From NCBI GenBank assembly GCA_003445715.1, contig DMCS01000054.1:1-27133 (forward strand): DNA of 27,133 bases. Direction: 5' to 3'. A program made the translations under genes and the position numbers. Numbering within the stretch: position 1 is the first letter of the stretch; the number at the start of each line of letters is the position of its first letter. This document shows, in pieces, positions 22,664-27,133 of the stretch. This stretch comes from Candidatus Mesolinea sp. Lineage in GTDB: Bacteria; Chloroflexota; Anaerolineae; Anaerolineales; Anaerolineaceae. The notes under the pieces were generated by a model. It saw only the letters and a program-made list of their open reading frames with translations. It was not told the origin of the DNA and ran no database searches.

Positions 22664-23304
22664 TGCGGCTGATTTTCCAGACGTAACCCGTGACCCCGAA
22701 CTGTGATGATGTATTCATAATCGGGGTCAAGCTGATTAATCCGCTCGCGAAGGCGCCGCACAAGCGCGTCTAAGGCTTGTTCGGTGACCCAGCTGCCTTC
22801 TTCGCCCCACACTGCGTTGATGAGCTCATCCCGCGAAACGACCTCGCCCGCCTTTTGATAAAGCGCAGCTAGAAGGTTGAACTGCTGGGCAGAAAGTGGT
22901 GGTTCGACTTCAACACCCCGCACCCACACCCGCCGGGCAGCTTCGTCCAAGCGCAGAACGAAGGCTTGCTGAAACTCCTCTGGCATATCCGTGAGCGGCA
23001 AGGTCGCATCAGCACTGAGAAACAGAAAGCTTTGTGTAAAGGCAATGCGGATTTCATCACCCTCATGCAGCTGCTGGGAGCCAACAATCCGCTGGCTATT
23101 AAGATAGGTGCCGTTCTTACTGCCTAAGTCTTCCAGGAAGACGCCTTCGGTAGAAAGATAGATGCGTGCGTGCCTGCGTGAGATTTGGCGGTCTGGGATA
23201 ACAATTTCACAGCTATCTTCCCGGCCGATGATCAGCTCGCTGTTTACCGGCCACTGTAAGCCTTTGAGCGGGCCACTGTCTGCAAGTACAATCAGGTTTT
23301 CCAT
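22660..23304 (-). CDS. FHA domain fused to an OmpR-type winged-helix DNA-binding domain
   Basis: Residues about 24-88 are an FHA domain, which binds phosphothreonine. The key positions are present: Gly 27-Arg 28, Ser 42 and His 45 in ISRRHARI, and Asn 64 in GSKNGTYL. Residues about 120-210 are a Trans_reg_C winged helix (LSAQQFNLLAALYQKAGEVV, ELINAVWGEEGSWVTEQALD, VRRLRERIN, ITVRGHGLRL). There is no receiver domain, so phosphopeptide binding probably replaces classical phosphotransfer. It is divergent from a Ser/Thr kinase gene, the obvious source of the phosphate. The ATG at 23304 has GGAG close upstream. Confidence 0.92.
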   Translation of the reverse strand: MENLIVLADSGPLKGLQWPVNSELIIGREDSCEIVIPDRQISRRHARIYLSTEGVFLEDLGSKNGTYLNSQRIVGSQQLHEGDEIRIAFTQSFLFLSADATLPLTDMPEEFQQAFVLRLDEAARRVWVRGVEVEPPLSAQQFNLLAALYQKAGEVVSRDELINAVWGEEGSWVTEQALDALVRRLRERINQLDPDYEYIITVRGHGLRLENQPH

Positions 23305-23321
23305 CTGCTCCGCGAATCAGA

Positions 23322-23353
23322 TATAATACATTCAGCGTGTACTTATTATTATA
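23322..23353. promoter_or_regulatory. Overlapping promoters for the FHA regulator (-) and Ser/Thr kinase (+)
   Basis: A plus-strand TATAAT (23322-23327) points to the kinase and a minus-strand TATAAT (23353-23348) to the FHA gene. Their predicted start sites would overlap, so the two transcripts may compete. The -35 matches are poor on both sides. Confidence 0.4.
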
Positions 23354-23438
23354 ACGCACGTATGTTTTGTTTTGCCTTCTGGGAACGCCGAACTCCCAGA
23401 TGGCAAGGTCGCCCAAAACTAAGGAGAAGGAAGACTGT

Positions 23439-24431
23439 ATGCCTGCTCATAATGCTCAGGGTGCAATTTTGCACGAGCGATACCGCATCGACCGTGTAAT
23501 TGGTCAGGGTGGATATGGTTTTATTTACTTAGCAGAAGATCTGCGCCTGAGTGGACGCTACTGTGCAATTAAGGAGGTTTCTTATGATCCCTCGCTCCCC
23601 CCAGAGCTGCTGAAAGAGTCGCGTGAACAATTTCAGCGGGAAGCTACCGTTTTGGCGCGTCTGGATCACCCTAATTTGCCCAAGGTTTCTGATTACTTTT
23701 CCATCGAGGAGCGTGACTACCTGGTCATGGATTACATCCCAGGAGACGATCTGCGCACCTTGGTCAGCAAGGCGGCGCAAAAGGGCGAATTTCTAGATGA
23801 AGGAGATGTGCTGGAATGGGCTCGGCAAATTGGGGATGCACTCGATTACCTGCACAGCCAAGAGCCGCCCATCGTGCACCGCGATATCAAGCCCTCAAAC
23901 CTGAAACTGACTCCCAACGGACTTGTGAAGCTGGTCGATTTTGGCTTGGTCAAGCTGTTAGCCCCAGGCGAAGTGACCATCACCATTCTACAAGGGCAAG
24001 GCACCGCCATTTACACCCCGCTGGAGCAATATGGCGGGGATTCCTTGCATACCGACCGGCGGGCAGATATCTATGCCTTCGGCGCTACGCTTTATCATCT
24101 GCTTACTAACCAGCCGCCCGTCAATGTGCGTGACCGCTTTTTGGATCCCCTCAGCCTGCCTAATCCGCGCACGATCAATCCAGCCATCTCTACGCGCGTG
24201 GCGGACGCCATCCTTTGGGCGATGGAATTGCATCCCGACAATAGACCGGAGGATGTCGCCCAATTTATTAAAGCGCTGACCGGTGAAAGCATGGCAACCT
24301 TGCGCAATGGCTCTCGCAACGGCAGCTCGCATCGGCAAGCCAAGATTGGCAAGTTAGAGCAGCGCCTGATTGTAATCGCTGCTAGTTTAGGCTTTCTCAC
24401 TTTGCTGCTGACTTTGCTGCGCAACCTCTGA
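23439..24431 (+). CDS. Membrane-anchored Ser/Thr protein kinase (Hanks type)
   Basis: The 330-aa product has a complete kinase domain (about 15-290): glycine loop IGQGGYGFIY (21-30), the ATP lysine in CAIKE (Lys 45), helix C Glu 68, the catalytic loop HRDIKPSN (Asp 149), DFG (167-169), and RRADIYAFGATLYHLLTNQP in place of the usual subdomain IX. One hydrophobic segment (about 308-326) at the C-terminus anchors it, with little or no outer domain, so it has no PASTA sensor. The ATG at 23439 is chosen because of the purine-rich AAGGAGAAGGAAG just upstream; the frame opens earlier at 23367. It is divergent from the FHA regulator gene. Confidence 0.93.
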   Translation: MPAHNAQGAILHERYRIDRVIGQGGYGFIYLAEDLRLSGRYCAIKEVSYDPSLPPELLKESREQFQREATVLARLDHPNLPKVSDYFSIEERDYLVMDYIPGDDLRTLVSKAAQKGEFLDEGDVLEWARQIGDALDYLHSQEPPIVHRDIKPSNLKLTPNGLVKLVDFGLVKLLAPGEVTITILQGQGTAIYTPLEQYGGDSLHTDRRADIYAFGATLYHLLTNQPPVNVRDRFLDPLSLPNPRTINPAISTRVADAILWAMELHPDNRPEDVAQFIKALTGESMATLRNGSRNGSSHRQAKIGKLEQRLIVIAASLGFLTLLLTLLRNL

Positions 24432-24448
24432 TTTGTGATTTGGGAAAT

Positions 24449-27133
24449 CTAACCTTGCCTAGAGGGTCGATTACTCGCTGTCATCCACCAAAGCAAGGCT
24501 GCAATCCAGCCGATGAGCATCCCAACTAAGCTAACTTCCACGATGAACCAAGTGCCGCCCTGGCGTACGAGATCTTCCAAGCCTCCAATGCCTAAGGTGA
24601 GCAGCAAATACATACCAAAACCGCCAATGAGGGCGCACAGCCCAGAACGAATGCCCCATTGCTCCGTTCTCCACCAAAAACGTCCGATAGCGTAGGCTGC
24701 GCCAGAGCCTAGAGCAATAAAGATTAGTGTCATCAACCAATCAATCATATCGGGGTAACCGCTTGGGTTAGGTGGCGGGGTTTCAGTTGGGATGGGGCTA
24801 ACTTCAACCGTAGGAGTCAGCGTTGGGGTGGGCGTAGGGGTGTTCGTGGGGGTGGGGGTAGGCATAATCAACTGTGCCAAGCCACCCTGCGTATTGAGGA
24901 TTAACAGCCCGGATGTTGTGGCGGGTTCGCTACTAGCCGTCACCTCAAAGATGCCGTCGCGTTCGATGCGGTATTCTATTGTAGCTAAGCCGTCCACGGT
25001 GGTGGCTTGGGGTTGAGCGATAATTGCCTGGTCGCCGGCTAAGCGGATAGTGAACTGCACCACCGTGCCATCAGGCACAATATGTTGGTTGTGGTCACGA
25101 ATCACGCCGGCTTGAATTTTTACCGTCTCTCCCACCACAAACAGCGGAACAGGTGTTGTTTCTTCTCCTGTGGGAGTTTGGGTGCCGCTCGGGGTACTTT
25201 GAAGGACATCCCTTGGGCTGATCAATGTTATGGGGATAACCTGATTGGGGTCTGGCGAAGTCACGGTCAATAAGTCGTACCCCACCGCGGGTAGAGAAAC
25301 TGGCAGCGAGCCTGTTGGTTGAATTTCTTGCATAAGCACGCGTGCTGCAACATCGATGAATGCCTGGCTGCTGGAATAAAGGCAATAATACGCTGATAAT
25401 TTGGAGATTTCGGTTGCATCCAGGTAGTAGGGGGCATCATAAGAAAAGACGATGATTTTCTTTTCGCGGAGCAAATCAAAGCGCTCTGCAAGCATACGGC
25501 GCAAGGCGTAAGTTGCTGGCAGGTCTGAGTCCAAATTTTTAATATTGAAGATGACCCATTGCGCACGGTTCAAGCTACTGGCTAAGAATGGGTCGGTAGC
25601 ATCGGCATTGCCATCCAGAAAGTCGGTTAGCTGCTTGAATGTATAGGAACTTAGCCGATTAGCTAATATCTGATTGCTGCCTGAAGGTCCATAGAGACTA
25701 AGCAATGAGTTCTGAAATGCGTAATTCGGCAAGTCATAAAGCAACTGGCAATTGCTACACTGCCGCTGTGTGCGTTCATCGGTAAAAATGACAATGGAAT
25801 CATAGGTTTCTGGCGGGCTGGGCAAGAGCACAGTGAGGTCCTCTAGGTTGGGTGAGATCAATGTTACGGCTTCCTTGGCGACGTTAAAGTTGATCACTGC
25901 AGCTTGCCCAAGGTTGTCTAATCCCGGAGCCAACGGGATGACCGTTTCTGGGCTAAAGCTGCCATAGAGCTTGAGCTTAGCCCTGAGGATGCGCAGCACG
26001 GCAGCATCTACACGTTGGGCAAAGACGGAATCTTCCTCGTATTTGCTCGTGAAAAATTGCAGCGTGCGCGTGATCGTTTCATATGCGCTTTGGTCCATAG
26101 GAGCTTTGAAATCATGCACGTAAAGCAGGTCATTGCCGGCTAAGAACGCAGTGCGGGCGATATTGACAGCATCAAAAGTCTGACCGGTCGGGTCAAAAAA
26201 ATTGCGCACTGCGCGGCTGCCCAAGCTGTTGGTAACAGTTAGACCACCAGCAGCACGCCAGTTAGCAATCGGTTCTACCGCAAGCAGCTGCTCCAAAGCT
26301 GTGGCATCAAAGCTGACCGGGCGGGTGGTCGCGCGGATATTGCCCTGAAAGCCCTGAAAGCGAATATGCGCAATCATCAAGCCGTCCACTTGGCTGGCAG
26401 GGTCTTCTGCAGAGGTGACTGTGAAAAAAGGCGCCAGCTCGATCTGCTTGAGCTGCTCTAAGGATTTGCGCACCGTAGAAACCTCTTCCTCTGGGGAGCG
26501 ATCGGCGCTGCCCAAACCAGGGAAGTTGCGCGCTATCACGCTAAGCCTGCCTTGGCTACCGCTATGTAAGCCAGCCACATAAGCTTCCCCCAATTCCCCT
26601 ACCCAATATTGATCACCCCCAAAAAGCGATGGACCTGCGTAGCGCGCAGCTTCTAAATTTGCAGTATCAGCGACGTCTAAAGTAGGTCCCAGATAGAGGT
26701 TAAAGCCCAAAGCAGCCAACTCGCTGCCCATAACTTGCCCGACCTCCTCAGCTAACTCTGGTGACCAAGTGGCACCCAAGCTCATTTGGTTAGGCAAAGG
26801 TGTAAGCTCGCTCAGGATTTGATCGTTTCCGCTGCCACCCTGCTCAATGCCGATATAAAGCGGTATATAAACGGGAGTAGGCTGGGGCGGCGTGGTATCT
26901 GGCAATGGTTGGGTCTTCTCCCAAGCTGTGTTTTGCATGGAGGTAATCAGGCTTTGGGCGGCTTGCGCGGTGTCCACATCTACAAAGTTATCCTGATCAG
27001 CACGCAGCACAAACCCACCGACATGCCAGTTCGTGATGAGGTCATAGAGCTCAGAATCCGGATCGATATCTGTTCCCTTGAAAGTAACCAAGAAAAGCTG
27101 CCCCACTTTTTCTGCTGGGGTCATTTGGGCAAG
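24449..27133 (-). CDS. GH3-like surface protein, catalytically degenerate, membrane-anchored (5' end outside window)
   Basis: The frame runs to the window edge (Leu-Ala-Gln before the ATG at 27124), so the N-terminus is missing. Counting from that ATG, residues 1-410 match a glycoside hydrolase family 3 / NagZ barrel: MTPAEKVGQLFLVTF, GGFVL, MSLGATWSPELAEEVGQVMG and LGPTLDV. The catalytic signatures are lost. KHFPGHGD is RNFPGLGSAD (199-208), and the nucleophile motif (S/T)DDL is TNSL (298-301). A GH3 C-terminal-type domain follows, then a Big/invasin-like domain (about 655-755), a Thr-Pro linker, and three membrane segments at the C-terminus. It is probably a binding or structural protein rather than an enzyme. 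Confidence 0.78.
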   Translation of the reverse strand, partial: LAQMTPAEKVGQLFLVTFKGTDIDPDSELYDLITNWHVGGFVLRADQDNFVDVDTAQAAQSLITSMQNTAWEKTQPLPDTTPPQPTPVYIPLYIGIEQGGSGNDQILSELTPLPNQMSLGATWSPELAEEVGQVMGSELAALGFNLYLGPTLDVADTANLEAARYAGPSLFGGDQYWVGELGEAYVAGLHSGSQGRLSVIARNFPGLGSADRSPEEEVSTVRKSLEQLKQIELAPFFTVTSAEDPASQVDGLMIAHIRFQGFQGNIRATTRPVSFDATALEQLLAVEPIANWRAAGGLTVTNSLGSRAVRNFFDPTGQTFDAVNIARTAFLAGNDLLYVHDFKAPMDQSAYETITRTLQFFTSKYEEDSVFAQRVDAAVLRILRAKLKLYGSFSPETVIPLAPGLDNLGQAAVINFNVAKEAVTLISPNLEDLTVLLPSPPETYDSIVIFTDERTQRQCSNCQLLYDLPNYAFQNSLLSLYGPSGSNQILANRLSSYTFKQLTDFLDGNADATDPFLASSLNRAQWVIFNIKNLDSDLPATYALRRMLAERFDLLREKKIIVFSYDAPYYLDATEISKLSAYYCLYSSSQAFIDVAARVLMQEIQPTGSLPVSLPAVGYDLLTVTSPDPNQVIPITLISPRDVLQSTPSGTQTPTGEETTPVPLFVVGETVKIQAGVIRDHNQHIVPDGTVVQFTIRLAGDQAIIAQPQATTVDGLATIEYRIERDGIFEVTASSEPATTSGLLILNTQGGLAQLIMPTPTPTNTPTPTPTLTPTVEVSPIPTETPPPNPSGYPDMIDWLMTLIFIALGSGAAYAIGRFWWRTEQWGIRSGLCALIGGFGMYLLLTLGIGGLEDLVRQGGTWFIVEVSLVGMLIGWIAALLWWMTASNRPSRQG

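Noticed and set aside
23379..23401. Inverted repeat TCTGGGA / TCCCAGA in the kinase leader as a terminator
   Set aside because: It has no T run after it. It may be a leader hairpin but there is nothing further to support a role.

Overview
The window most likely comes from a Chloroflexota (Anaerolineae-type) chromosome. This is inferred from several membrane-anchored or secreted proteins with long Thr-Pro linkers (624-1484, 12895-13806, 24449-27133) and from general protein similarity. No rRNA or other marker here proves it. Most genes look chromosomal and intact, but three stretches are scarred: repeats and a MITE-like element at 8136-8493, a nuclease-like gene plus a decayed transposase at 10838-12161, and a DsbA/FrnE gene broken by foreign DNA at 19013-20332.

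Layout. 1-625: 3' end of psuG (pseudouridine-5'-phosphate glycosidase) and its terminator. 624-7600, minus strand: RidA, a family 2 glycosyltransferase, a polyprenyl-phosphate sugar transferase, two FemAB-like aminoacyl/peptidyl transferases, and a PLP D-cysteine desulfhydrase/ACC-deaminase family enzyme, closely packed or overlapping, then a separate Thr-Pro-rich membrane protein. This set points to envelope polysaccharide or peptidoglycan work. 7747-10805: a small conserved-looking protein, a repeat-rich spacer, then greA and lysS. 10838-12161: a putative PD-(D/E)XK nuclease and an IS remnant. 12290-13806: ECF sigma factor with a membrane anti-sigma-like partner. 13891-15357, minus: metK behind a SAM-I riboswitch with a mutually exclusive attenuator. 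15418-16095, minus: a lipoprotein.

16553-21054, plus: an SDR oxidoreductase, then a redox-flavoured cluster of HxlR regulator, YHS protein, luciferase-like monooxygenase, a broken FrnE-type DsbA, and a second DsbA-fold protein. The second DsbA gene is the main discovery. Its codon 14 is an in-frame TGA exactly where the upstream FrnE fragment has the first Cys of its CPWC motif. The TGA is followed at the right distance by a perfect 7-bp hairpin with a G-first loop, as expected for a bacterial SECIS element. I read it as a selenoprotein with a U-V-W-C active site. A standard gene caller would truncate it to a GTG start just after the TGA.

21296-27133: a CpXC-domain protein converging on an FHA plus winged-helix regulator, which is divergent from a membrane-anchored Ser/Thr kinase. 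Last is a large minus-strand GH3-like surface protein whose catalytic motifs look destroyed; it is cut by the window end. The kinase/FHA pair suggests phospho-dependent signalling.
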